The position numbers and the translations under genes are program-made. A stretch of 64,000 nt of DNA, from positions 62,001 through 126,000 of the forward strand of contig NZ_CALNVW010000037.1 in the NCBI RefSeq assembly GCF_940670765.1, read 5' to 3'. The notes under the pieces are model-generated. The model had not been told where the DNA came from. It saw only the letters and a program-made list of their open reading frames with translations, and did not search any database. This stretch comes from Streptomyces sp. A 4/2 (GTDB lineage Bacteria; Actinomycetota; Actinomycetes; Streptomycetales; Streptomycetaceae). Of this stretch, positions 56,275-64,000 are shown piece after piece. The first letter of the stretch is position 1. Each line of letters opens with the position of its first letter.

Positions 56275-57997
56275 TCGGCAGCCGCCGGTCCTTGCCGAAG
56301 CCCTTCGCCGAGATCTTGGTGCCCGGCGGGTACTGACGGCGCTTGTACTCCGCGGTGTCCACCATCCGCAGTGTCTTCGCCACCAGTTCCGGATCGAACC
56401 CGGCCGCGACGATGGTGTCCTGGCCCTGGTCGGCGTCGACGTACATCGCCAGGATCGCGTCGAGCACCTCGTAGTCCGGCAGCGAGTCCGTGTCGACCTG
56501 GCCGGGCCTCAGCTCGGCGCTGGGCGGCTTGGAGATCGAGTTCTCCGGGATCGGCGGGGTCTGGCCCCGCTCGGCCGCCGCCCGGTTGCGCCACTCGGCG
56601 AGCCGGAAGATGGCCGTCTTGTAGACGTCCTTGATCGGCCCGTACGCGCCGACCGAGTCGCCGTAGAGCGTCGAATAGCCCACCGCCAGCTCGGACTTGT
56701 TGCCCGGCGCGAGCACGATCTGGCCCTCCTGGTTGGAGATGGCCATCAGCGTCGTGCCGCGCAGCCGCGACTGGAGGTTCTCCTCGGCGAGACCGGTGAG
56801 GGAGAGCGAGTCCATGTACGCGTCGAACATCGGCGCGATCTCCACGGTCCGGAAGTTCAGCCCGGTACGGCGGGCCAGTTCGGCCGCGTCGCCCCGGGAG
56901 TGGTCCGAGGAGTACTTGGACGGCATCGAGACGCCGTACACGTTCTTCGCGCCGAGCGCGTCGCAGGCGATGGCCGCGACGAGCGCGGAGTCGATCCCGC
57001 CGGAGAGCCCGATCAGGACCGAGCCGAAGCCGTTCTTCGCGGCGTACGCACGCAGCCCGACGACCAGCGCGGTGTACAGCTCCTCGTCGTCGTCCAGCCG
57101 GTCCGCGTAACCGCCCGCGACATCGGTCCCGTACGCCGGGAGCGGTTCGGCGGAGAGGGTGACGTGCTCGACCCGCAGTCCGTCGTCGACCACACCGGCC
57201 GGGACCGGACCCGCGGCGGGCAGCTCCAGGTCGAGGACCACACAGCCCTCGGTGAACTGCGGTGCGCGCGCGACGACTTCACCGTTCTTGTCGACGACGA
57301 TCGAGTCGCCGTCGAAGACCAGCTCGTCCTGGCCGCCGGTCATCGCGACGTACGCGGTGGTGCAGCCGGCCTCCTGGGCCCGCTTGCGGACCAGTTCCAG
57401 CCGCTGGTCGTCCTTGTTCCGCTCGTACGGCGACGCGTTGATGGAGAGCAGCAGCCCGGCTCCGGCGGACCGGGTGGCCGGGACCCGGCCGCCGTCCTGC
57501 CAGAGGTCCTCGCAGATGGCGAGCGCGACGTCGATGCCGTGCACCCGGATCACCGGCAGGGTCTCGCCGGGGACGAAGTAGCGGAACTCGTCGAAGACGC
57601 CGTAGTTCGGCAGGTGGTGCTTGGAGAAGGTCAGTGCGACCTCCCCGCGGTGCAGCACGGCCCCGGCGTTGCGCGGCGCGCCCGCGGGCTGGCCGTAGCG
57701 GGGCTGGGCCTGCTCGGTGCGGTCGAGGTAGCCGACGACGACGGGGACCTCCCCGAACCCCTCGCCGGCGAGCCGCGTGGCGAGCGCGCGCAGCGCGGCC
57801 CGGGACGCGTCGACGAAGGACGACCGCAGAGCGAGGTCCTCGACGGGGTAGCCGGTCAGCACCATCTCGGGGAACGCCACCAGGTGGGCGCCCTGCTCGA
57901 CGGAGTGCCGGGTCCAGTGGACGATCGCCTCGGCGTTTCCGGTGAGGTCACCGACGGTCGAGTCGATCTGATTCAGTGCGAGGCGTAGTTGAGGCAC
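56246..57997 (-). CDS. nadE: Glutamine-dependent NAD synthetase
   Basis: 583 residues from the GTG at 57997. The N-terminal nitrilase-type glutaminase has the Glu (AFPEMVLTGYP), Lys (TFSKHHLPNYGVFDE) and Cys (AICEDLW) triad. The C-terminal synthetase has the ATP loop IGLSGGIDSALVAAI and STLYGDSVGAYGPIKDVYKT. It makes NAD from deamido-NAD using glutamine and ATP. TACACT six bases before the GTG suggests a leaderless transcript. The 3' end overlaps the convergent MFS gene by 29 bases. Confidence 0.95.
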   Translation of the reverse strand: MPQLRLALNQIDSTVGDLTGNAEAIVHWTRHSVEQGAHLVAFPEMVLTGYPVEDLALRSSFVDASRAALRALATRLAGEGFGEVPVVVGYLDRTEQAQPRYGQPAGAPRNAGAVLHRGEVALTFSKHHLPNYGVFDEFRYFVPGETLPVIRVHGIDVALAICEDLWQDGGRVPATRSAGAGLLLSINASPYERNKDDQRLELVRKRAQEAGCTTAYVAMTGGQDELVFDGDSIVVDKNGEVVARAPQFTEGCVVLDLELPAAGPVPAGVVDDGLRVEHVTLSAEPLPAYGTDVAGGYADRLDDDEELYTALVVGLRAYAAKNGFGSVLIGLSGGIDSALVAAIACDALGAKNVYGVSMPSKYSSDHSRGDAAELARRTGLNFRTVEIAPMFDAYMDSLSLTGLAEENLQSRLRGTTLMAISNQEGQIVLAPGNKSELAVGYSTLYGDSVGAYGPIKDVYKTAIFRLAEWRNRAAAERGQTPPIPENSISKPPSAELRPGQVDTDSLPDYEVLDAILAMYVDADQGQDTIVAAGFDPELVAKTLRMVDTAEYKRRQYPPGTKISAKGFGKDRRLPITNRWRETS

Positions 57998-58003
57998 GGG
58001 CCC

Positions 58004-58009
58004 AGTGTA
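58004..58009 (-). promoter_or_regulatory. Leaderless-type -10 element before nadE
   Basis: On the minus strand TACACT ends six bases before the nadE GTG with no Shine-Dalgarno. Confidence 0.45.
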
Positions 58010-58040
58010 TTCGTCTCTCTGACGCGATGTCCTGGCGGGA

Positions 58041-58077
58041 GCGTGCGCGGTACGTCACTCGCCCGTACCGCGCACGC
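58041..58077 (-). terminator. 14-bp perfect hairpin between the multicopper oxidase and nadE
   Basis: GCGTGCGCGGTACG (58041-58054) pairs perfectly with 58064-58077 around a 9-base loop. A CGCACCCGTGGAC direct repeat lies between it and the oxidase stop. It ends the oxidase transcript just before the nadE promoter. Confidence 0.85.
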
Positions 58078-58148
58078 TTCCGTACCGCGGCCACCGCACC
58101 CGTGGACGGTGCCGGTGGACCGCACCCGTGGACCGTGCCCGGGACGGG

Positions 58149-59789
58149 TCAGTCCTGGTAGCCGAGCACCGTCATCATGCCCGCCTCCGCGTGGTAGACG
58201 TTGTGGCAGTGGATCATCCACAGCCCCGGGTTGTCCGCGTCGAAGTCGACGCTCAGCGTGCCCTTCGGCAGCACGATCGCGGTGTCCTTGCGGGCGCCGC
58301 CGGGCCGCGTGGTGAGCGCGAAGGTGTGCCCGTGCAGATGCAGCGGGTGCCACATCCCGGTGGGGTTGCTGAAGACCAGCCGCACCCGCTCACCCTTGCG
58401 GACCGGGTGCCGCCGGTCCGGGGCGTACGGCTTGCCGTCGAAGCCCCAGTCGTACGCCGCCATCCCGCCGGTCAGCCGCAGCCGCACCGTCCGGTCGGGG
58501 GTGCGGTGTGCCAGGGCCACCGATTCGGCTGCCTCCAGCCGGTCGGCGGTGACCAGCTTCCCGGACAGCTCCTTCGGCCGTACGGACGCGGTGGGCGCCG
58601 CACCGCCGGAGGTGCGCAGCACCGCGAGGGCCGCGGCGCCCTTGCCCTCGGCCAGCGCGGTCAGCGGGAACGCGCCGTCGCCCGCGGTGACCAGGACGTC
58701 GTACCGCTCACCCATGCCCAGCAGCAGCGCGTCGGTCGTGGTGTGCCGGACCGGGTAGCCGTCCGTGTGGGTCACCGTCAGCCGGTGGCCGCCGAGTGCG
58801 ATCCGGAAGGCGGTGTCACCACCGGCGTTGATGATGCGCAGCCGGATGCGGTCGCCGGGCTCGGCCGTGAAGACCGAAGGGTCCTGCGCGGTACGGCCGT
58901 TGACCAGGTAGTACGGATACGCGACATCGCCCGCGTCGCCGCCGAGCAGGGGGCTGGTGGCACCCATGAGCATCCGGGACGGCGTGCGGTGCGAGGCGGA
59001 CGGGGAGGGGCCGGGCGATGCGCCCGTGGCCGTGCCGGCCCTGCCTCCCATTCCCTCCATCCCGTCCATGCCATCCATCCCGCCCATGTCGCCCATGTCG
59101 TGGCCGTCGTGACCGCTGCCGCTGCCACTGCTGTGGTCCGGGCCGTCCTTCTCGGGCGACGGGCCCATGCCACCCCGCAGCTCCGCCAGTACCGCGTCCG
59201 GTGTCGAGCCGCCGACCCCGTCGACCCAGTCGTCGAGGATCACCACCCACTCCTTGTCGTAGGCGAGGGGCTCCCTGGGGTCGTCGACGATCAGCGGGGC
59301 GTACAGCCCCCGGTCCTGCTGTACGCCGGAGTGCGGATGGAACCAGTACGTCCCCGGGTCGGGAACTGCGAACCGGTACGTGAAGTCCGCGCCCGGTTTG
59401 ACGGCCCGCTGGGTCAGTCCCGGTACGCCGTCCATGGCGTTGGGCAGGGCGATGCCGTGCCAGTGCAGCGAAGTGGACTGCGGCAGATGGTTGGCGACGG
59501 TGACGGCGAGGGTCTCGCCCGCGGTGGCGCGGATCTCCTTGCCGGGCAGCCGGTCCCCGTACGCCCAGGAGCTGACGGTCCGGCCGCCGCCGAGGTCGAG
59601 CGAGGCCCGCGCGGCGGTGAGCCGGATCTTCCGCCCGGCAGCGGAGCCGGAGTCCGAGCCGGAGCCGGAGTCCGAGCCGGAATGGTGGTGGCCGTCCGGC
59701 GACGACGAGCACGCCGCCAGGAGTCCGGTGCCCGCGACCGCGAGCGACGCGCCGAGCACGGAACGGCGTGAGGGGTGGTGAATGCGCAT
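58149..59789 (-). CDS. Tat-exported multicopper oxidase with Met-rich insert
   Basis: 546 residues. The Tat motif SRRSVLGA (7-14) is followed by LLAAC (Cys27), so it is an exported lipoprotein. Copper motifs of three cupredoxin domains: HWHGIALPN, YWFHPHSG, HPLHLHGHTF and HCHNVYHAEAGMM. Between domains lies a flexible run with seven Met residues (DMGDMGGMDGMDGMEGMGG) plus His and Gly, as in copper-tolerance oxidases such as CueO. It probably oxidises Cu(I) or iron at the surface. The small Met/His-rich protein gene lies 71 bases upstream. Confidence 0.9.
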   Translation of the reverse strand: MRIHHPSRRSVLGASLAVAGTGLLAACSSSPDGHHHSGSDSGSGSDSGSAAGRKIRLTAARASLDLGGGRTVSSWAYGDRLPGKEIRATAGETLAVTVANHLPQSTSLHWHGIALPNAMDGVPGLTQRAVKPGADFTYRFAVPDPGTYWFHPHSGVQQDRGLYAPLIVDDPREPLAYDKEWVVILDDWVDGVGGSTPDAVLAELRGGMGPSPEKDGPDHSSGSGSGHDGHDMGDMGGMDGMDGMEGMGGRAGTATGASPGPSPSASHRTPSRMLMGATSPLLGGDAGDVAYPYYLVNGRTAQDPSVFTAEPGDRIRLRIINAGGDTAFRIALGGHRLTVTHTDGYPVRHTTTDALLLGMGERYDVLVTAGDGAFPLTALAEGKGAAALAVLRTSGGAAPTASVRPKELSGKLVTADRLEAAESVALAHRTPDRTVRLRLTGGMAAYDWGFDGKPYAPDRRHPVRKGERVRLVFSNPTGMWHPLHLHGHTFALTTRPGGARKDTAIVLPKGTLSVDFDADNPGLWMIHCHNVYHAEAGMMTVLGYQD

Positions 59790-59860
59790 GACTGAACTGC
59801 ACCTCGTGAGGAAAGTCGGTGGAACGAGCGTGAAGGGGTGCGTCTACAGCTCGTGCGCTC

Positions 59861-60361
59861 TTATCTGCGCAGGACCGACAGTCTGCCGAGGGGAGGGGCG
59901 AGCGGCGGCGGGTTCGGCCACAGGGCCCGCAGCAGCGGGGTGGCGGCCACCGCGGCCGGACGGCCCGCCGGGTGGCGCAGCAACAGCGCGGCGGCCCAGG
60001 CCACCAGGACGGCCAGACAGACCGACATGGGGTCCATCAGGGGCTGGTGAGGGGCGTGTTCGGTGTGCTGCCGATGTGCACGCACGGGCGCCGCGTGCGG
60101 GACCGGTGCGGTCGGCGGGTGCGCCGCCGCCGGAGCCATCGCAGGAGCCGCCGCCGGGTGGGCCTCGGGCATCCGGACTTCAGGCATCCGGGCCCCGTCC
60201 GCCCGGACTTCGGGCATCCCGGCCCCGGCCATGACCGTCCCGGTCATCGGCGCCCCGGCCTGTGCCGGGTGGCCCACCGTGTGCATCATGACGATCCCGA
60301 ACAGCAGAGCGGCGAACAGCAACAGCTGTCCGCCCCTGGTGCTCCGCCCGGTCGCCGTCAT
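59861..60361 (-). CDS. Small Met/His-rich membrane protein (DUF6153-like)
   Basis: 166 residues. An N-terminal helix (LLLFAALLFGIVMMHTV), a loop rich in Met, His, Pro and Ala (repeated MPEVR, PHQ, HPTAP), a second helix (SVCLAVLVAWAAALLL) and a short tail ending PPLGRLSVLRR. It resembles the DUF6153 group of Streptomyces membrane proteins, which often carry Met/His and end in a PPxLxxLxLLR-like segment. No Cys is present. Its location upstream of the multicopper oxidase suggests copper binding. TAGGGT six bases before the ATG suggests a leaderless transcript. Confidence 0.65.
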   Translation of the reverse strand: MTATGRSTRGGQLLLFAALLFGIVMMHTVGHPAQAGAPMTGTVMAGAGMPEVRADGARMPEVRMPEAHPAAAPAMAPAAAHPPTAPVPHAAPVRAHRQHTEHAPHQPLMDPMSVCLAVLVAWAAALLLRHPAGRPAAVAATPLLRALWPNPPPLAPPLGRLSVLRR

Positions 60362-60365
60362 GCGG

Positions 60366-60406
60366 CCACCCTACCCCCGCCCGGTATACGGGAGGGGGCA
60401 GGGTGG
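60366..60406. terminator. Terminator of the S53 gene overlapping the next promoter
   Basis: CCACCCT-a-CCCCC-g-CCCG (60366-60383) pairs with the CGGG...AGGGTGG arm (60389-60406), a long stem with two mismatches. The left arm contains the minus-strand TAGGGT (60368-60373) of the DUF6153-like gene. Confidence 0.7.
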
Positions 60407-60469
60407 CGTCCGCACGAGAGGCAGGAGTGACTGCTCCGGGCGGTTACGTCAGCTTGATGCTTCCGCTTG

Positions 60470-62419
60470 TCACTTCAGCCGGTACGAGTTCACGTAACCG
60501 GCGGCCGGCGAACCGACACCGGTGACGACGTCGTAGCCCTTCGTCGCCTCCAGCGAGGCGTCGTCGCCCAGACCGCGCAGCGAGGTCAGCAGACCACCGG
60601 ACGCGTCGATCGAGTTCGCGAAGTCCACCCGGACGACCGCGAGGTCACGGTTCTTGCCCAGCGGGTGGTCGGTGACGTCGTGGTAGACCTTCGAGCCGAA
60701 GCGGTCGTAGATCGACGGGTTCGCGAAGCCGATCGGGACACCGTGCCGCGCCTGCTGTGCCAGCGCCTGGACACCGGCGAGAACCGGGGCCGCAAGCGAG
60801 GTGCCGCCGATGCGGTACTCGCTGTACTGCTGCGAGCCGTCGGGGAAGGTCTGCGTCTGGCCCACCAGGAAGCCGGTGTTGGGGTCGGCGACCGCCGAGA
60901 TGTCCGGCACCGTGCGCATGGGGTTGCCGCCGTTGGCCCGCGAGAGGGTCTTGGGCACCACGTTGCGCTGGTAGTACGGCTGCGCCACGGTCCTGCTGGT
61001 GCCGCCGCCCGCGCCGCTCGTGTAGGCGCCCGGGTACCCGGCCCAGCTGTTGCCGTCGGCGGCGAGGTTGGACTTCACCGTGCCCCAGCCGGTCTCCCAC
61101 TGGTACTTGTCACCCTTGCCCACGGCCAGCGCGGTACCGCCGACAGCGGTGACCCAGGCGGAGTTGGCCGGGGTGTCGACCTGCTTCGTGCCGGTGTGCG
61201 CGACCTCGTCGCCGTTGTCACCGGAGGAGAAGTAGAAGCCGATGCCCTCGATCGCGCCCATCTGGAAGACCTGGTCGTACGCGGCTGCGACGGCCGGGGT
61301 CTCGTTGGCCTCGATGTCGCCCCACGAGTTGGAGACGATGTCGGCGAGCCGACTGTCGACGATCTTGTTCAGGGAGTCGAGCAGCGCGTCGTCGTTGCAG
61401 GACGCGGCGCCGACGTACCGGATGTCGGCCTTGGGCGCCACCGCGTGCACGGCCTCGACGTCGAGGGTCTCCTCGCCGTACCAGCCCGCCGCGCCGCACT
61501 CGTCGACGTCCGTGTAGGCGTCCGGCAGGACCTGCTGGAGCTGGCCCTTGGCGTACGCGCCGTCACCGTTGCTCTTCGCGTACTTGCTCGCGTCGGCGGC
61601 GATGTACGGCGAGGCGTAGGCGTCGGTGATGGCGACCGTGACGCCCTTGCCGTTCTTGTCGCCCGCGCCGTAGGCGGAGCGCAGCTGCTTGCCGGTGTAG
61701 CCCTTGATCGCGTACGGGGCCTGGACCCCGCCGGCGCTCGGCAGCTTCTTGTTGACGTTGGAGCCGAAGTACGTCGAGAACGGCCCGGCGTTCTTGAAGA
61801 CCGCGTCCGGCGGCGGCAGCGTGTCGTCGTGCTTGACCTTGTGCGGGGCGTTGTCGAGGCCGACGACCGTCAGCACGGCGCCGCCCAGCGACGCGGGCGC
61901 GGAGGCCGCGGCCGTCGGGGCCCGGTAGGTCTTGTTGCCCTTGCGGTAGTTGTGCAGCTTGGTCGAGAACGCCTTCTCGGCCGCGCTGACGTCGCCGCTG
62001 ACCGAGACGTAGTGCTGGTTCGACCCGGTGACCGTGAGCCCGGCGGACTTCAGCCAGGCGGTGACCTGCTTGATCTGCTCCGGCGTCGCGCCGAAGCGGG
62101 CCTGCGCCTGCTTCGCGGTCAGGTACTTGCCGTACGAGGCGGACTGCGGGTCCGACACCTGCTGGGCGTACGCCGTCAGGCCCTGCGCGTCCCGGCCGGC
62201 CAGATAGACCCGGGCGTTCACCTGGGCGGATCCGGCGGCGGCGCCGCGGTCGGCCGAGGACTTCGCCCACTGGGGCCTGGTGCCCTGGAGCGTGTGGCGA
62301 CTGCCCGGACCGGAGTCGGCGTTGGCGCTGGGTACGGACAGAGCCAACGCGCCGGCGAGCAGCGGCAGTGTCGCTGCCACGCTCAGACCGGCGCGTATCT
62401 TCGAGCGGCTGGATCTCAT
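60470..62419 (-). CDS. S53-family (sedolisin) secreted serine-carboxyl protease
   Basis: 649 residues; the ATG at 62419 follows a GGGGG site. Signal peptide (LPLLAGALALSVPSANA), pro-domain (~38-210) with kumamolisin-type segments (YLTAKQAQARFGATPEQIKQV), then the catalytic domain. The triad is visible: Glu316 and Asp320 in GEETLDVEAVHAVAP, the oxyanion Asp401 in SSGDNG, and Ser541 in GGTSLAAP; a C-terminal DVTxG-type calcium region (VYHDVTDHPLGKN) follows. It should be an acid-active extracellular peptidase that self-activates. Confidence 0.95.
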   Translation of the reverse strand: MRSSRSKIRAGLSVAATLPLLAGALALSVPSANADSGPGSRHTLQGTRPQWAKSSADRGAAAGSAQVNARVYLAGRDAQGLTAYAQQVSDPQSASYGKYLTAKQAQARFGATPEQIKQVTAWLKSAGLTVTGSNQHYVSVSGDVSAAEKAFSTKLHNYRKGNKTYRAPTAAASAPASLGGAVLTVVGLDNAPHKVKHDDTLPPPDAVFKNAGPFSTYFGSNVNKKLPSAGGVQAPYAIKGYTGKQLRSAYGAGDKNGKGVTVAITDAYASPYIAADASKYAKSNGDGAYAKGQLQQVLPDAYTDVDECGAAGWYGEETLDVEAVHAVAPKADIRYVGAASCNDDALLDSLNKIVDSRLADIVSNSWGDIEANETPAVAAAYDQVFQMGAIEGIGFYFSSGDNGDEVAHTGTKQVDTPANSAWVTAVGGTALAVGKGDKYQWETGWGTVKSNLAADGNSWAGYPGAYTSGAGGGTSRTVAQPYYQRNVVPKTLSRANGGNPMRTVPDISAVADPNTGFLVGQTQTFPDGSQQYSEYRIGGTSLAAPVLAGVQALAQQARHGVPIGFANPSIYDRFGSKVYHDVTDHPLGKNRDLAVVRVDFANSIDASGGLLTSLRGLGDDASLEATKGYDVVTGVGSPAAGYVNSYRLK

Positions 62420-62485
62420 GGAACCCCCTGTGTTGCGGTTCGTCGCAGGTACGCGTGTACGCCACACCTTGCCCGATGAACGGCT

Positions 62486-62500
62486 CATGCCAGGGGCATG
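62486..62500. other. Small hairpin in the gap before the S53 gene
   Basis: CATGCC (62486-62491) pairs with GGCATG (62495-62500). The 109-base gap between the DUF305 stop and the S53 start also contains GACCA/TGGTC arms; either could end the DUF305 transcript. Confidence 0.3.
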
Positions 62501-62528
62501 CGATGACCAAGAAGAGACCAAGGAAGGG

Positions 62529-63197
62529 TCATGAGTGGTCAGTTGATCCCGATGTTGCCGAAGCGCCCCTTTCCTTCAGCAGATCGGCCATGAGCTGCAC
62601 CTCCGACTGCTGGGCGGCGACCATTCCCTGGGCGAGCTTCCGCTCCGTACCGACCTTGCAGAGCTGCACACAGCCCTCCGCCATGTGGATGCCGCCCTGG
62701 TGATGGGCCGTCATCAGCTGGAGGTAGCGGATCTCCGCCTGCTTGCCGCTCAGCCCGCGCAGGGTGTCGAGCTGCGCCCTGGTCGCCATGCCCGGCATCA
62801 ACGCCCCGTCGGTGGACGGCTCCTGGCCCATTCCCATCCACTGCATCGGCAGCCTGGCCGCGTCGGTGACCGGCAGCCCCCAGAGGTTCAGCCAGCCCGT
62901 CATCATCCCGCGCTGGTTGGCCTGGGTGTTGGCGATGTCGTACGCGAGACGGCGCACGTCCGCGTTCTCCGTGCGGTCCCGGACGATGAACGACATCTCC
63001 ACGGCCTGCTGGTGATGCACCGACATGTCGCGGGCGAACCCCGCGTCCGCGGAGTCGGCGGTGGGCGTGCGGACGGCGGACGCGCGGGCCGCGGACGGGT
63101 CCGGGCCGCCGGTGGTGAACGCCATGGTGGCCGCAGCCGCGCAGAGCAGCGCGAGGACGACGGCGGCGACCGCCAGCAGCCGGGTGCTCCGGCTCAC
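62529..63197 (-). CDS. DUF305-domain membrane-anchored protein
   Basis: 222 residues from the GTG in the GTGA overlap with the DUF3105 gene. An N-terminal helix anchors it outside. DUF305 hallmarks: MSVHHQQAVEMSFIVRD, MTAHHQGGIHMAEG (the paired His-His-Gln motifs) and GMVAAQQSEV. The ferritin-like helical fold is proposed to bind metal, often copper, in Gram-positives; the His/Met-rich helices fit. Coupled with the DUF3105 gene; S53 and copper-type genes lie downstream. Confidence 0.88.
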   Translation of the reverse strand: MSRSTRLLAVAAVVLALLCAAAATMAFTTGGPDPSAARASAVRTPTADSADAGFARDMSVHHQQAVEMSFIVRDRTENADVRRLAYDIANTQANQRGMMTGWLNLWGLPVTDAARLPMQWMGMGQEPSTDGALMPGMATRAQLDTLRGLSGKQAEIRYLQLMTAHHQGGIHMAEGCVQLCKVGTERKLAQGMVAAQQSEVQLMADLLKERGASATSGSTDHS

Positions 63198-63868
63198 TGT
63201 GCGTCCAGCCCGCCCGTGCAGGCCGCGCCGGGCTCCGGCGTCTGCGGGCCCTGCACGTACTTGGTGAAGAACTCGTTCACCCTCGGGTCGTCGGCGCCGT
63301 TCACCGTCAGCTGCTTGCCCCAGGCGCTGAGCATGATCGCCCCGGCCTGGCCCGGGTACGGACTCATCAGGGAGTAGGGGGTCGTGGAGACCTTGGCGCC
63401 GAGCTTCTTCACATCGGCCGCGGGCGCCTTGTCGGTGTAGGTGACCCAGACGGAGCCGTGCTCCAGCGCGTGCACGGCGTTCCGGTCGGGGACCGCCTTG
63501 GTGTAGACGTTGCCGTTGCAATTCAGCCAGACCTGGTCGTGGTCCCCGCCCACCGGCGGCTTCATCGGGTACGTGACCGCCGTGGTGACGTGCTTACGGC
63601 CCAGCTTCTTCACGTCCCAGTCCCGCTCGCCCTTGATCGGCCCCGCGGTCGTCGCGGCGTCCGACTTGCTGTCGGCGGTGGCGGTGGAGGCCTTGTCGTC
63701 GGACCGGTTACTGAGGGCGTAGGTGCCGAACCCGATCAGACCCGCCACGGCGACCGCGGCCACCACGATCGCGACGGTGCGGATGCGGCGCTCACGTGAT
63801 TTCTGGGCGCGGCGCATCTCCTCTATTCGGGCCCTGCGATCGTTCTTCGGACTCTCGGTCGAAGCCAT
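63194..63868 (-). CDS. DUF3105-domain membrane-anchored protein
   Basis: 224 residues; AAGGA precedes the ATG by seven bases. A basic N-terminus (RRAQKSRERRIR) leads to one helix (TVAIVVAAVAVAGLIGFGTYAL), then an extracellular DUF3105 domain: HVTTAVTYPMKPPVGGDHDQVWLNCNGNVY, VHALEHGSVWVTY (His-rich) and LMSPYPGQAGAIMLSAWG. Function is unknown, but the DUF3105-DUF305 pairing is common in actinobacteria and suggests a shared surface metal or redox role. It starts the minus-strand pair. No gene is visible in 63869-64000. Confidence 0.87.
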   Translation of the reverse strand: MASTESPKNDRRARIEEMRRAQKSRERRIRTVAIVVAAVAVAGLIGFGTYALSNRSDDKASTATADSKSDAATTAGPIKGERDWDVKKLGRKHVTTAVTYPMKPPVGGDHDQVWLNCNGNVYTKAVPDRNAVHALEHGSVWVTYTDKAPAADVKKLGAKVSTTPYSLMSPYPGQAGAIMLSAWGKQLTVNGADDPRVNEFFTKYVQGPQTPEPGAACTGGLDAQ

Positions 63869-64000
63869 CGGTCAGTCCTTCTGGATACGGGCGGAGACGG
63901 GCCGGGTCAGGAAGGCCGCCGTGCCCGCCGGATGCGCTACGGGGCCCCCTCGCGCAGATGGTAGTGGTGGGGCGCACGGCATGGCAGTGCGCGGCTGCGG

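Noticed and set aside
63869..64000. tRNA or small gene at the right edge.
   Set aside because: No cloverleaf or start with ribosome-binding site is seen; the short frame there is low complexity and lies opposite the DUF3105 upstream region.

Overview
The window is a very GC-rich, densely coded chromosomal segment that reads as Streptomyces or a close relative. The signs are strong G/C bias at third codon positions, frequent GTG starts, many ATGA/GTGA start-stop overlaps, Tat and lipoprotein signals, an AfsR/SARP regulator, an Rsm22 protein, a stand-alone Prim-Pol protein, an F420 reductase, an LAxTG (sortase E type) wall-sorting signal and DmdR/IdeR-type iron boxes. No rRNA, tRNA, CRISPR array, transposase or phage gene was seen. 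All labels come from reading the sequence; no database search was run.

Layout. 1-9766: end of a secreted S8 protease, a SpoIIE-type phosphatase, a small membrane protein, a Tat-exported D,D-carboxypeptidase, a minus-strand group (PhzF, MazG-like, SDR, Gfo/Idh/MocA) and a Bcr/CflA efflux pump. 9910-15792: a tightly coupled lipid or polyketide mini-operon: KAS III, KS, acyl-CoA oxidase-like flavoenzyme, 49-residue membrane peptide, ACP, second KS. 15889-19575: Rsm22-type methyltransferase, a dimethylargininase divergent from a TetR regulator, and a Prim-Pol protein. 19657-30526: an iron and heme region: EfeO-EfeB-EfeU plus a lipoprotein, HmuT-HmuU-HmuV, and two divergently transcribed HtaA-domain surface proteins. 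Iron boxes lie before efeO, between hmuT and htaA, and before a distant heme oxygenase gene (38064-38711).

30692-38025: crcB-DUF190-crcB, then a urea/ammonia locus. The locus holds a urea transporter, a CbiX-like chelatase with a His-rich tail, ureF, ureG, ureD and an Amt transporter. The urease structural genes are not intact. What appear to be an internally deleted ureA (28 residues) and a fused ureB-start/ureC-end (30 residues) flank the chelatase gene, both with ribosome-binding sites and in frame. This is the most striking feature of the window. The Amt protein also has Glu in place of the first twin-His residue.

38866-51186: methionine aminopeptidase, a SPOR-like small protein, an MFS transporter, a Phd/RelE toxin-antitoxin pair, an F420:NADPH oxidoreductase, an M50 membrane protease, a 1146-residue AfsR-like regulator, a DrrAB-type exporter and PanB. 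51363-57997: a DHA2 drug exporter with a TetR gene downstream and an operator-like palindrome in front, an endonuclease/exonuclease/phosphatase-fold membrane protein, a DHA1 exporter and glutamine-dependent NAD synthetase. 58149-63868: a secreted or envelope block that may involve copper: Met-rich multicopper oxidase, a small Met/His-rich membrane protein, an S53 protease, DUF305 and DUF3105 proteins.

Two architectural themes recur. About nine genes show a -10-like hexamer 6-7 bases before the start codon and no Shine-Dalgarno, the geometry of leaderless mRNAs. Several intergenic gaps hold short tandem duplications that begin at or include the upstream stop codon. No gene-free stretch longer than 300 bases exists.
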